The notes under the pieces are model-generated. The model was not told the DNA's origin. It did no database searches and worked only from the letters and a program-made list of their open reading frames with translations. Below are positions 11,528 to 24,265 of a DNA stretch of 64,000 bases, one piece after another. The stretch is from assembly GCA_947650285.1 (NCBI GenBank), contig CANTFL010001445.1, positions 248,001 to 312,000 of the forward strand, written 5' to 3'. Source of the stretch: Hyaloperonospora brassicae. Its lineage: Eukaryota; Oomycota; Peronosporomycetes; Peronosporales; Peronosporaceae. A program made the translations under genes and the position numbers. How positions within the stretch are numbered: position 1 is the stretch's first letter; the number at the start of each line of letters is the position of its first letter.

Positions 11528-14500
11528 ATGGAACGCATGAAGAGCAGCATCACGGGCGACGCGCACTTTTTCGAAGAGAGCATGAATCTGGACCGCATTC
11601 GGAAGCTGCTGGACAACAAACTGGGCGTCGCGGGCCACAGCGAGAAGCTCGAGGCAATGAAAGCGCTGCTCGCGAGCATCTCGAAGGGCGAAGACGTCTC
11701 AAGCCTCTTTGCTGACGTGGTGAAGAACGTCATTGTCGCCAGCGTCGAAGTGAAAAAACTCGTCTACATGTACTTGGTGCACTATGCCGACGCGACGCTG
11801 CAGTGTCGGGAGTTGGCGCTCCTGAGCATCAACAGCTTCCAAAAAGATTTGGCAGACCCGAACCAGCTCATTCGAGCGTTGGCGCTCCGCGTGATGACGA
11901 GCATCCGCGTCCGAGAGATTCTTCAGATCCAACTTATTGCGATCCGCAAGTGTGCGGCCGATGAATCGGCTTATGTGCGAAAATGTGCGACCAACGCGAT
12001 TAGCAAAGTGTTTGTCGTGGACCCCGAGCAGAAGGACGTGCTGGCGGAGATCATTGGCACGCTCCTGCATGACTCGAGTACGATGGTCCTGGGCAGTGCC
12101 GTGCAAGCGCTGAGTGAAGTGTGTCCGGATCGACTGGATCTGCTGCACGGACCGTTTCGGAAATTATGCCACTTGTTAGCAGACATTGATGAGTGGGGAC
12201 AGACGGTCACGTTGAGTGTACTGACTCGATACTGTCGCGAGCAGTTTCAGGTCGTGGACGACAAGAAGCAACGAAATGGTGACGTCAAAGTAGCGCCGAC
12301 TACATCAGGTCATCATAACGGCTTTTATTCTGACGATGATGGTGACAGTGGAGACTCCGATGACGCAAACGGGAAGAAAAAAACTTGTCGAGGATCCGAC
12401 CGTTCGTTCCTGAACAAGTCGCCATTCATGCTTGGACTAGGAGGCGCAAGAGGAAAACCAGTTGCGTCTGTCGGCTCAGTGTTCCGCCAAGACGCGCTTG
12501 GGAGCGGCATTGGAGCTGGCGAGGAGCTGGATGAAGACCACCGGTTGTTGCTCCGCTCGTCGATTCCGCTGCTCAAGTCCCGGAACAGTGCAGTGGTGCT
12601 GGCTGTTGCAACGCTGCACTACTATTGCGGCACGCACAGCATGGCATCGTCTACGCTCATTGGCAAGTCGCTCGTGCGCATCATGCGCAATCAGCGTGAG
12701 ATCCAGTACGTCGTGCTATCGGTCATTTCGTCGATGGCAACGACGCATCCAGACATGTTCCGCCCATTTTTGCAAGAATTCTTCGTACGCGCTACGGATC
12801 CAGCTTATGCGAGAAAGCTTAAGCTGGAGATTTTGACTTCGCTTGTCACGAACGAAAACGTGAGCATCATACTGCGGGAATTTCAGGCATATGTTCGCCA
12901 TGTGGACAAATCCTTTGTGACCATGACAGTTCGTGCTCTTGGACGCGTGGCAGACGCCATGCCATCGGTCGCTGAGCGCTGTTTGAGTGGACTGATGCGC
13001 CTCGTTCGCTCGTCAAACGAGCAAGTTGTTGCCGAGAGCGTGGTGGTCATTCGTCACTTGCTCCAGCAGCAAGCGATCGAGAAGGATCGCCTTCGGGTCG
13101 TGCGGTCGTTAGCTGCAATGATGGTTACTGGTCGCGTGACTAGTCCATCGGCACGTGCATCGATCGTCTGGATGCTTGGTGAGTTTAATGTCGATGGTGT
13201 TGGGACCGCATGTGCAAAAGAATCGCTTCGTTTGCTCGTAAAGAACTTTTCTGATGAGTCGAGTGATGTGCGTCTCCAGCTTCTAAATCTTGCGGTCAAG
13301 CTTGGTCTGCGTGAACTAGAGAATCGGACGATTCAACTTTTACTCCAGTATGTGATCGAGTTATGCAAGTTTGACATTGACTACGATGTGCGTGACCGCG
13401 CTCGTTTGATTCGTGCTGTACTTTCTGGAGATGCGACCATTGTGGATCCGCGTAAGTTATTCGCGAGCAAGAAGCCAGCACCGGCGATCGGATGCGATGA
13501 TGAAAGCAATTCTCGCTTCACGCTCGGCACGCTGTCAGGCGTTGTGCGCCACAGTGTTCCAGGATATCTCCCTTTGCCGAAATGGCGTTCTTCCAAGCCG
13601 GATCCATCACTCCGTGACGAATCCTCCATGTTTGACACCAACCGTGGCGGTTGCTCGCATCTTAGCTCTAAGGCTATGAAGAAGGAAGAAAGAAGAAGCA
13701 GTAAACAAGGGTTTTACACAGACGAGAGTGTGTCTAGTTCCGAGTCAGACTCTGCGTCGTCGCACGACTCTGACCTTGAGAGTAGCTCAGACGATGACTC
13801 TGAAAACAGTAGTAGCGAAGGTAGTCCCTCTGGTTCCGAGTCAGCTTCGTCTAGCTCAGGGTCTGAAAGTGAGTCGGAAGACATGTCTTCGGACAAGGAA
13901 GATCATCCGCGCCGACGGCAAAATGATGGGAAAACAAAGCCGCTGCATAATCGACCGCAATCAAACAAGACAAGGTCGGCGAATGCTTTTACTCCGCTTG
14001 ATCTGTTGGGATCGCCATCGAGTGGATTCGCGACAAATTCCTTGGCGCAACCAGATGGACACGTGGCTCTCTCGGCAGGCTCGACTTCCAATTTTCTGGG
14101 CGATTTAATGAACTTGAGCGTCTCCTCGTCGATGACTCCGCCTCGACGTAACGAACTACTCTCCTCGCTCGTTAGTAATGGATTGGATGTTCACTACGCC
14201 TTCTTGCGCCAAGCCTCGACGCACTCTCCCCATATGAATGTCATCCAGATGTGGCTGGCAAATAACTCTAGTGAGCCCATTTCTAGCATTCAAGTTGTTG
14301 GCAAGAATCCTCAGCAAGTTGTTCCATGTCCAGCTGTGCCGGTATTGTTCCCTGGTGGATCTAATTCAATGGTCCAGTTGCATGTGGACTTCATGGGCTG
14401 CCTTGATTCAGTCGCTCTTGAAATTGTCACGAGTGCCCAAAGATACGAAGTTGACCTCGCGCCAATCATTGGAGAGCTGTTCATTCCCCAACAAATGAGC

Positions 14501-14848
14501 TTGAACGATTTCGAACGTCGCATCTCCATGGCAGATACGACGTCCTTCCACACCAGTGAATTTGCCTTGCCGATTCCTGTTCAAATGAGCACGGTCGTGC
14601 AGGCTGTCTTGAGGGATTGCAGTGTGGCGCAGATCTACGAGATTGACCACGTGGATGGTGTGGCAGGCAAGTGCAAATTCGCCGGACGTTTTCGCAGTGG
14701 CGCAACCAGTGCTGAACATGTTCTGATCGGCTTGGAGGTTCAACTACAAAGTGGCAAGGGGCGACTTCTTGTAGTCATGCGGGACGCCGTGCTCTCCCAG
14801 CGACTCGGCACATATATCCGGCAAGCTTTGTCGCCGCAAGGCGCATAA
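11528..14848 (+). CDS. AP3B: AP-3 complex subunit beta (beta-3 adaptin)
   Basis: A single-exon gene of 1106 codons. AP-3 beta is the large subunit of the adaptor complex that sorts cargo from endosome/Golgi membranes to vacuole- or lysosome-type organelles. The first ATG (ACCATGG context) is at 11528; the frame extends five codons further 5' only from a GTG. Residues about 20-640 form the adaptin trunk of armadillo-like repeats (DLADPNQLIRALALRVMTSI, ESAYVRKCATNAI, ASIVWMLGEF). Residues about 730-796 are a very acidic serine-rich hinge, typical of beta-3 rather than beta-1/2 subunits. The rest matches the AP-3 beta C-terminal/ear region (LLGSPSSGF, PISSIQVVGKNPQ). Length is close to the roughly 1100 residues of animal AP3B. 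It has no breaks, unlike all surrounding sequence. The alternative of AP-1/2 beta is less likely because of the hinge. Confidence 0.93.
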   Translation: MERMKSSITGDAHFFEESMNLDRIRKLLDNKLGVAGHSEKLEAMKALLASISKGEDVSSLFADVVKNVIVASVEVKKLVYMYLVHYADATLQCRELALLSINSFQKDLADPNQLIRALALRVMTSIRVREILQIQLIAIRKCAADESAYVRKCATNAISKVFVVDPEQKDVLAEIIGTLLHDSSTMVLGSAVQALSEVCPDRLDLLHGPFRKLCHLLADIDEWGQTVTLSVLTRYCREQFQVVDDKKQRNGDVKVAPTTSGHHNGFYSDDDGDSGDSDDANGKKKTCRGSDRSFLNKSPFMLGLGGARGKPVASVGSVFRQDALGSGIGAGEELDEDHRLLLRSSIPLLKSRNSAVVLAVATLHYYCGTHSMASSTLIGKSLVRIMRNQREIQYVVLSVISSMATTHPDMFRPFLQEFFVRATDPAYARKLKLEILTSLVTNENVSIILREFQAYVRHVDKSFVTMTVRALGRVADAMPSVAERCLSGLMRLVRSSNEQVVAESVVVIRHLLQQQAIEKDRLRVVRSLAAMMVTGRVTSPSARASIVWMLGEFNVDGVGTACAKESLRLLVKNFSDESSDVRLQLLNLAVKLGLRELENRTIQLLLQYVIELCKFDIDYDVRDRARLIRAVLSGDATIVDPRKLFASKKPAPAIGCDDESNSRFTLGTLSGVVRHSVPGYLPLPKWRSSKPDPSLRDESSMFDTNRGGCSHLSSKAMKKEERRSSKQGFYTDESVSSSESDSASSHDSDLESSSDDDSENSSSEGSPSGSESASSSSGSESESEDMSSDKEDHPRRRQNDGKTKPLHNRPQSNKTRSANAFTPLDLLGSPSSGFATNSLAQPDGHVALSAGSTSNFLGDLMNLSVSSSMTPPRRNELLSSLVSNGLDVHYAFLRQASTHSPHMNVIQMWLANNSSEPISSIQVVGKNPQQVVPCPAVPVLFPGGSNSMVQLHVDFMGCLDSVALEIVTSAQRYEVDLAPIIGELFIPQQMSLNDFERRISMADTTSFHTSEFALPIPVQMSTVVQAVLRDCSVAQIYEIDHVDGVAGKCKFAGRFRSGATSAEHVLIGLEVQLQSGKGRLLVVMRDAVLSQRLGTYIRQALSPQGA

Positions 14849-16556
14849 ATGATCGACAGTATCGTCAGCCAGCTCTGCGGTAAACGTCGATGGAGATGTC
14901 GACGTCGTGTGAAGAACCGGGAGATAGCGCAAAGCACAGCACCTTTTGGGTATGTCCACGTCGTGCAATGCGCTTTTCAGCGACAGAATCAGACTTGGCC
15001 AAGGCGAACGATGTTTGACAACATCTTACGAACGATACTGCAAACTAAACGTTCTTCAATCTTATAAGCCTCCTGTGGAGCTTTGAGTTTGACTAACGTG
15101 CACCCGGCGAATACTCGACCGCCACTTGCTAGGTGAGCATACTAGTAGGGTCTTTTCGAACACGTGCGTAGTAAACGGCCTGCGCAGCAAGCAGCGCAAC
15201 TGGTTGCTGTGGAAAAAAGAATGGAGGCTTTGCGACAGAGGGTCTCGTGCTCTAGTTGTATGACCGCGCTCAGCTTACGGCTTGGTGTACTTGACGTTGG
15301 TACCGCAAGTAAGAACCGAATCTACACGATAGCAAAACGAGAGAATCATCGGATCAAAGAGTCAGCGATCGTCGAACTGAGGTGTGTAGACTAGCGGCAA
15401 TTTTGGACCTGACGGCACTGAACGGTGTACGTGTCAAGAGCTGATGTTGCGACAGAGAAATGTTCTGAAACTACCGGTCGGCAGTTCCAACGTAGTCATT
15501 CCAGTTTACCGCACGCCTCGCAGGATAGGCCTCGTGTGATAAATAGAACAAATGACACTGCCATTTAGACACGAGTCGTACAAACACAGCGAAGACGGTT
15601 CTAAACGACTGGGAGCACTTTTGCTTCAAGAGGGAGTGCCGGGACCTTCGCCAAATTGGCAAACGCCACAGGTGTACGCGTAGCTACTAGATCAACACAA
15701 GATATAACTTTCGATTTGTCATCGTCCGGAACTCGTTGAAACGTCGACGATAGCCATGTATGTCTGCATACAGGAAACTTGATCAGGTCGTAGAGTATCT
15801 GACTGCAATAACAGAATTTCGGCTTTGTCGAGGCAGTTCCGACCCCTTGCGGTGAACGTCCGTGCTGTCATTGTCATCGTCGAGAATGCGGAGTGCGTAA
15901 GAAAACGCAGGCTTGAAGGTAGGACATCCCCGATGCAAGCCAAGAGAGCAACAAATTCCAAGTAAATGATTATTCATGGAGAACAACGCGCACCTTCCCG
16001 TCCCACCAGATTTCCTTCGCACTGCGTGAACGTCACTACCTGACGACTCAAATGAACGGTGTATGTGCTGGAGAAAATACAAGCGAGTCCTCGTCACTTG
16101 TATCGCTTGTTGATCAGGCATGTTTCTGCATGGCGCCAATACCATTCACATGAGGATGACAGTGCAGGCTCAGTGTGTCCGTTCAACCGAGTCGTAAGTA
16201 CGTCACATCTCGTAATTAAATGGCTGTCACTGTTGCTGATACGGCAACGGCTTGATTGCGATGTCTATGTTCAATTTGTTCATGATGGTGATGCTACTGT
16301 CGTTTTGCTGATAAATGTCGCCGTACGCTACCTGCCGTTGCTTGATTACACTCGCTCACAGAACTCGCAGTAACGCAAATTGGCATGTCAAGGGTCACAA
16401 CTCTTTCGCCTCATAACAACGTGATGTCAGTTGTGTCTGCCTCTTCTTTAAGAAGCAATTTTGATCATGCAGGCTTTGGGCAGAGGATCTGCATCGCATG
16501 AATATCGATCATATCGACCAGGTCATGTATGCATACGGTCTATCGGAGCGACCGGA
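14849..16556. other. Intergenic, no gene recognised
   Basis: It follows the AP-3 beta stop directly. Only short chance frames are present, none above 120 codons and none with a recognisable motif. The first few hundred bases presumably hold the 3' UTR and poly(A) signal of AP-3 beta, which I could not locate. Confidence 0.5.
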
Positions 16557-16684
16557 ATAGCGCTCGTAGGGCTTGTCAGGTTGATTGTTGTCAAGTAGCA
16601 CAGCTACCAAAGCGATCGCTATAGCTCTCGTAGAGCTTTCCAGGTCGATTGGCGTTAAGCAGCACAGCTACCGGAGCTCCAATG
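16557..16684 (+). repeat. Tandem duplication of a 64-bp unit
   Basis: Units 16557-16620 and 16621-16684 share CTCGTAG.GCTT, CAGGT.GATT and AGCACAGCTACC in the same order. They are diverged, so the duplication is old. The array ends just before a retropepsin-like motif. Confidence 0.55.
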
Positions 16685-16688
16685 TATG

Positions 16689-16760
16689 ACCCCATGCTTT
16701 TCTTCGATACTGGTGCTAAATCAACCAGTCAATCAACGAATCTTGTTATGTGGCGAAATT
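16689..16760 (+). pseudogene. Retropepsin-like relic
   Basis: The + frame reads PMLFFDTGAKSTSQSTNLVM, with the Asp-Thr-Gly-Ala signature of retroelement aspartic proteases preceded by hydrophobic residues, as in LTR retrotransposons. Downstream sequence to about 17460 has weakly protein-like text but many stops, and I could not place RT or integrase motifs in it. Likely an old pol remnant; the element type is undetermined. Confidence 0.4.
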
Positions 16761-19700
16761 AAAAGAATCTGCTCGAATGTACACACGCCTATGCTAAAGT
16801 TCGATTGGGTTGGGTTTGAGCCTGCTGAGCTCGTACCAAAGTTTGGATATATGAGGTAGGCCACCATACCACCAACGACGGGTTCGTGAACACGGCAAAG
16901 CGATACGCTTCTTCACTTCATACGTCCACTCAACGTTGACTAACACAAGGCCCTCAAATGTTCTGTCATACCCCGACCGAGCATGTCAATGTCGGATAAA
17001 AACGTCTATGTTTCGCATGAATGGTCGTTACAAGTACGATCAAAGCTAGAGCCCATACCATATTACCATGGCAGCGACACAATTATGAAGCACGTCTTAC
17101 CACACTCATAGTTCTACGCTCCTTTGGCATAGCAGAGTTACGGTATACGGCTTGAAAGCGTAAAGCCACTGCATTGATCACTTGTATCACAATGCCCCAT
17201 GGCGACTTGTCCATCACGCTCCTGCTTTGTATTACGATCAAGTTCAACGTTTATTTGTGGTGAACTATGTTGGCAAGATCAACAGACTACAGGTACGAGG
17301 TGTGAAGATTCTTATACTCAGGAAGATTCACAGGTCCACCCTACGACTGACATCATGCCACGCACAGCCACCAGATGATGAGAGTGCCAAGCCCAAGCGC
17401 TTGGGAAGGTCATTGCTGTTGGTAATGCTGTACGCGCTCTATGCTGTATAAATCTAATAGTTTACCAAAGTCATTCTCGCCACAGTACGGAAAGATCGCG
17501 AAGCGAACAACAGCACGTCTGAAACACCAAATCAACCGATTGTCGTGATCTGATCCCGTAACGGAGTAGGGCGAAGTGCATGTGTTAGCAATAAGGTTAG
17601 TGGTCTGTACTTGCCAAAAAGGAGACAGACATGCCACCCTATTGCGCACCAACATGGCGTTGGATCATGAAGCTGCGGTCTTTGCCTCCTCCCTGTATCG
17701 TGTTAATTTCTGAGACGTTCTCCATCAGGTATATTCCAGACATTGTCGTAAAGTACTGATAGGCTATGTTGCTAATAGCAATGATACAGGAGTATAAGGT
17801 ACGGAATGATACGCAAATACGGTGACCGAGTCGACACATGAAGATGAAGCTAAATATTTGAGCTTTGTCCAAGTCACTATTCGTGTCCGTTGCATTCAAG
17901 TTTAGCGATTGGCCTGCTGCAATTTGACGCAAAAAGCTTCAGGAAGTGTGGCGTCGCTGCGGCACTAACAATCCGTTCCTGATGGGATAGCATCGAATGT
18001 ACCAATCCGGACGTGACAGCCACATAACCACGTGCGTGACTAAGTATGCACCACGGTATGAAACGATTTATCATGCTTTTAAGGCTCGAATGCTGACATC
18101 GCGTGCAGTAAGTCGCTCTTGTCCTTCTTTCTTGACATGTCATGTACTTGCGTGCTGTCTGCCATGATTCACCGAAATTGAGGTAATGATTTATTTGGCA
18201 GCGGACTTGCAAATCACCGCTTAAGTTGAACCATACATCGGTCGGTTAAGCTCACGTGATACACCATAACCATAACTTTTGTCGATACCTATTCGTTTAT
18301 CGCACAGTCAGTAATGTTTCCGAATGAAGCATATATCAGGGTCGTGCGGATCTTAAAGAGATGTAGAGTATAAATGTTTTGTGCTCCAGATACAAGTGTT
18401 GCCTCAATGTAGATTTCCCCGTTACTTCTATCACCGTAATTACGCTGTAAATTTGTGACCCTTGCATAGTCGTACCCTGCTTGCATTCGAATAAGAGCTT
18501 CCACCCGATATGGACGAAGAATACGACAAAATTCAGAAGTTAAGTTCTGACGTATGACGACTGCAAAACGGTTGACTTGAGCATCGAAACAGCTTACATT
18601 TGTTCTTTTCACTATGCTGTTCTATGGATGTGGTCAACAAAAACGAGAGTGGATTGCCACCTTTACGGAACGCATTCATGGTTCCATTCTCGTGTCCACG
18701 TATACATTTCATCACGTATGTTCTGTGTATACATACAGAGTGCTATTGCACGCAATCAATATACATGGAAGTTAAGCAAAATAGGGTGCAGGGCGTCGTC
18801 TTGATTGCGGCAAAGATCCGCGCACAACATGGCTTGGAGAGATATGTAAGAAGGTTCAAAGAACAAGTGGCTGTTGACTCGTTATCGTCTTCTTTTGAGT
18901 TACCATGGCCCTAACCTGATTCGCTGTACCAACATGACGATCTAGATCCCTGCATTAACACAAGATGCGTCACTTCGTGATCTAGTAAAAAGACACGTTT
19001 ATCATCCACATTCGCTTTCAGACAGACTCTACGTCATAACAATGTGAATTATGATCGTACTGATATCGTACACAGCAAAAAATTGAGGTTTTTGAGATCT
19101 CCAACACTACCACTCGCAGTGCAAGCATTTACCCCTATCACGTCTTCCATGTGCAAATAGGTCCATTATAATAGTACTTGTGATCATCGTACCAAGTCGT
19201 CTTGTTAAATAAGTCAGCCTGTATACGTCGAACACTAGTACTATGTAAAGTAGTCGTATGTGTTACAACTACTTCATTCTCTACAAGCACATTTGCTTTC
19301 ATGATTAGTCACTTCGGGGTCGCCAACGTTCGTTAAACGACTCGCTTTTTCTTCTGTGGTTGTCGTAAAGATAGGTATGCTAAAATTTATATTAATGACT
19401 TAACTCGCGTATGGCTTCCATCTGCTTTAATCATACTACCATGCATTGATTATGACGCGCAAAAGTGAAAATGACCAGTATCTGTTTTGACAGTAACAAC
19501 TCAGATCGCAAGACTTGAAAATTGTAGCAAGCTCAGACAGGCTGTCATCTGCATTTAGCACAAACTATCATTTTGCAATGTCGCCAAGACAATTTCGTGC
19601 AAATGCCAATAACGCGCAAAATGAAGTGTCAGTCCATTCTATCTAGATATAGCGAAGAGATGTAGATTGACGAACAAACAGTCCTTCGTGGACAATGACG

Positions 19701-22700
19701 GCGATGATTTCAATGATCCCAATGTTTTCAAGGTCCAAAATGGTGTCGATTGAGCTGTAAATAAGAACGTCTTACCTGCTTGGCTGATGGCCAGCTCGCA
19801 AATAGATTGCAAAAATAACAGTGAGGAGTATTTTGCTTATGATGTGATTGTTGTGAGGTTAGCTATCTCAATGTAGCGCAATATGCGTCTATGATCACTG
19901 CTCAAGAATTATCGTGCGTCGTACGAAGATGACTAAAGAAACATGATCTCCACATACAAAGACTAGCAACAAAACGTACCCGATTCTTGGGCGCATAGGC
20001 TGATACAGAATATTGGGCTGCTCAACCTCAACATGGTCACTATGTAAGACCAGAGTCGTCGGGTACGGCGTAGATACTGATGCATAGCGAGAAGGTATGT
20101 TTATAGCAGAAACTTTGGCCGTACAATCGTGTTGTATACAAATGTTGATATGCTACCTACCGCGACGCCATGTCGTGTTGATCCTCTAACAAAAGTGAGC
20201 GTATGTATAATTTATGGATTTCGGGTCGCACCAATTACACATGCTACATAATTTGCGCGGTGCATATGGCGATAGAGTCCTAAATGTACTTTGTGTTGCT
20301 GCAGCTGTTAAGCCGATTATTGATGCTTTGGAACGACGTTCAACCGATAGAGCTCATTATCCTCCTGTTTCAGTCCATGCATGCCTTTTCTCAAAAATAA
20401 AACGCACGGATATTGAAGTGTTCGAGCGATAACACTCTACATGCCGTTTTAGCTGCAGTACAAAGTTAACGGCAACTACATGTGTTGACAGGAGCTCTGA
20501 TGCGATCACAGACCATATGCACTCCCCGATACAAACACGCGACGAACTACTATAACCCTCAAATCGAAGTCTGCTCACCTAATCCTGGAGTCGCTTAACA
20601 ACCCTAAAATGCGAAATGATACAGGCTGATGACATGATAAGATGCTTCACTCCACTAACATAGTCATCAGCCGCGCAGACAGCTCCAATCGCTGCCCGAC
20701 AACTTGAGTTCTTGAACTCTTACTAGTCATATAACTTCATTCCCTATGAGCATATAAATGTGCGCAACAGTGGCTACATTCTCAACGCCACAAAGCAAGG
20801 CGACCATGAGGAAGGCACATGAGAGCAGCAATGATTATCTGCTACTTAGCTATTATTTAAATTTGAAAATTCGTACGACAGCTCGCTTTGTCTGCACTGC
20901 AGAGCCAGTCTGAACTGGTAGCGTAGGGACCAGAAGCAATGGCAGCTCGCAGAGTTACCACTTTTACTCGTTCCTACTAATGATCAGCATAGAATCGTCG
21001 GGGTGCTGTTAGTTTGTAGCAGTAAAAGCTATGCATTGAAAGCAGTATCTCTCCAGGCAAGTCCTACTGTTTACACTCAGTCAAACCAAGTCTCCTATTT
21101 TCTTACGACGCGATAAAATTCGGGAGTTGTGCGTGACAACAGTATTATCCACTTTCCAACCGACGCACCTCACCTGATAAGAATTCGGCATACAACAATG
21201 CCCCCATAGGCGTTTGGTTGCAAATTGAAAATGCACCATCCCTGCACATTGTAGAAGCCAAATTAAATTTTCTGTACATCTGGTGCTGATCAAAAAGTAA
21301 TCTTTAAGAACAGTAGGTGTCATGAATGCCAAGTTTAATGATACTTGTTATGACAGCAGAGGCTGGTCTGGGCCAGCTCGTAGATTCATCGCGATTATTG
21401 TCAACACGGCCACTCTGTCCGTTCCAAAAAAATGTTGAAGCTGACCTTAGATCGTTAGTAATCTTTATTTGAATGGAGGAGAAGGTTGATGAGATTGACG
21501 ATGAGTGGGCATTTAAATGACAGCTGTGGAGCGCATCCATATACTAGGATAAAGTTCGGATGACCCAAACGGTCCGCAAACGGTGGAGAGAACGCTGTGG
21601 GACTAAGCATGTCTTTCAGTACAAACGGTAAAATAGAAAGGTAGCGAAATAAATACCCTCGGTCATCCAGTGGGGTATATCACAGGACTTCATTTTCAAG
21701 CCAAGCTGAAAAAGGTTGGTCAAAAATCTATGGTAGCAGTGTACACATCACAAAAGAGTTCATGAATTCAATTCTACTGCGATAATGTATGATCTGCTGC
21801 TTCTTTTGCGGAAGCAACTAATAGACATTTAGGAGCAATGATAAGATCGAAAGGCGAACCCAAGCCTCCGGATGATAGAACAGTACAATACAATGTACTG
21901 GAATAGCTAGGTTGCGCACCAAGGCAGTTGTCAAGTTGCGCTTACGTACGTAGGAATACAGAAATATATGGATATGAAAATATGCAGCCAGTTAGCGCTT
22001 GCTAGTCATCTCAAAATAGTCACTTCCAAACAAATGGGGTCAAGTGTAAGCTGAGCTTCTTGTCATGAAATTTGCATCAGCCTCTATATCGTAAGGAAGT
22101 ACTCACCAAACGCATCCACATCAAGCTTCAATACATACTAAGGCTCAGTGGCATATACGGCAGCACGGCATTACCGGCGCTCTTTTCAACAAGGCTGAGC
22201 AGCACCTGGGCGTCAGATGTAAAAAATGCGAAAGATAAGTTTGCTGATGTTATCGATAAATCGCAACATCACATACGAACGAGAAATGATGTCTAGTGCT
22301 ATCGATAGCCGGGCTTGTGGACGAGTTAGCAGTCCCGGCATGTCAGCAGGCCTGTGAGATCGAGATGTTCCCTGTTCAAAAAATTGTCTACTCTCTGCAA
22401 AATATCAGTTTATTACGAATTTAGAAGCCCTTTACAAGATATGATTTCGCTTCCAAAACTGATGACTTTTGGAATTGTTTACATACCTACAAAGCCCGAG
22501 AGCGATCTGGTAAGATCCATATATTCCCCATAAACACACTACTTTTCACTGATACCCATATCATTTCCTAGAGATCGACGCTCTTACTCAATGTCTGTAG
22601 CGTTGATCAAGTTTACAACAGATTGCGTAGAAATCGTTTCGATGTGGAAAAATTGTTTCCCAATAACTCTAAAGCGTGTAGATGTGGTGTCCCAAATAGT

Positions 22701-24127
22701 CATGTTCTATAGCGATTTCTGATGGTTACGAATTAGGGCCCACACACACATTTAAACGCATGTCCATTCTTATCCATACCAGTGATCTCACACCCTACCA
22801 CTTCAAATTCCCGATAATGGTACTTGTATCTAGAGCACATATAACGTGAGGTCAAGAGCGATAAAATATAGTCAATCGATGTAAGATGAACAAAACTAAA
22901 ATAAAAAAGCCGCAGCGCGTCATTTACTTTGTTGTAGGACCACAATCGCCATAGCATGTTTGCAGGCTGTTTCTCAATGGTGGAATGGACCACAGCGTTG
23001 CTGCTTGCTGCCATCGCCTTATACATACAAATTTAAATGCTAAAAACTCATCGTCGAAATTCGTGATACAAGCTATCTATATCTACTGGAACGGGGTAGA
23101 GTCCTGAACGGATGTCTGCTTTCGTCCAACGGTTTCGACTGTGCTGTGAAGAATGCGGTGTCGATGAGCTAGCAAATCACGTTTGATAGTTCCACTCTTG
23201 CTGTCAATTTCTTTATAGAATAAACTAAAATATATGCAATGCACCCGGCATTGTAGTCTGCGCACTTCAAGTCGTACTTCTGGCAGCGATTGTTTATTTT
23301 CAGTACGAGAAAGACTCATGGGCAGCCAAGGAGTAGATAAATGTGCTGTAAGCACTATAACTCCCGATATAACCAAAATCCTCACCACGAGCCAAATATT
23401 TTTCCTCTGATCTCCCGACTTCGGTCCGCAACGGCTTGCCTAAACGCTTCTGCATTGGCAGCTTTATGTAAGTGATCTGCAAATGAAGTGCATATTAAGG
23501 CGTTGTAGCACCTTTTTTTCGCGCTAGAATGCGGCTGAGACCATGCTGAGATGGAATTATCAACTGATGCCCCGGCGTTACAGCTCCAGCATGTAACATC
23601 CAACAGCAGATCCTGTACAAATTTAATACAACGGGGATCCACATCCTAGAACTTTATGAGAAGATATAATATTTGAGAGTTTGCAACCCCAAAATTTTTT
23701 AAATGGACGCTTCATGCACTATAACCCGATAGACATCCGCAACCTGCAAGACTATCTTGCCGAGACGACTACTTCTTACTTTCTGGATATGCGCGACATC
23801 GTCAAAGACCACCTGTCGAGTCAACTTAAACAAGAGCATACCAGAGCCAAGAATCTCTTGAGGTTGCTGTCGTGAAGCTCAGAGAGCAGTCGAGTCGCTT
23901 ATAATAGTCTGGCTGCAACATGACGGATATGCGCAGGAATTCGTTCGGCACTACAGCAAGCGACGAAAGTTGGGTCAGCCCGCAGACACTAATTGGTTCA
24001 GCCTGCTCAAGAAGATTTCTTTAGACAAGCACATGTTGGAATATACTCTCTGACAGGTCATAAGATCCTGCAGGTCAAGCGCAATACGTGTTGCAGGTAA
24101 GTTCGACCTCACTTGATTGACTAAATA
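16761..24127. other. Long region without recognisable genes
   Basis: About 7.4 kb with no frame above about 111 codons and no motif I recognise on either strand. A 64-codon + frame at 23681-23875 (LSSQLKQEHTRAKNLLRLLS) is helix-like but too short to name. Composition is uniform and AT-rich. It is most likely old repeat sequence decayed past recognition. Confidence 0.5.
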
Positions 24128-24265
24128 TGTGACAGGTTGACACATGGGACGAAGAGGCGGACGCCATGTGACAGGTTGTCACATGGGATAGGGAGAGGCG
24201 GACGCCATGTGGCATGTTGTCACATGGGATAAGGTGAGGCGGACACCATGTGCAACTCGACATGG
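24128..24265 (+). repeat. Minisatellite, about 40-bp unit, three full copies
   Basis: Units start at 24128 (39 bp), 24167 (41 bp) and 24208 (41 bp), with a partial fourth from 24249. Each unit begins with TGTGACAGGTTGTCACATGG or a close variant. This contains a 7-bp inverted repeat TGTGACA/TGTCACA, and each unit ends GAGGCGGAC(G/A)CCA. Copies are about 85-90% alike. Confidence 0.8.
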
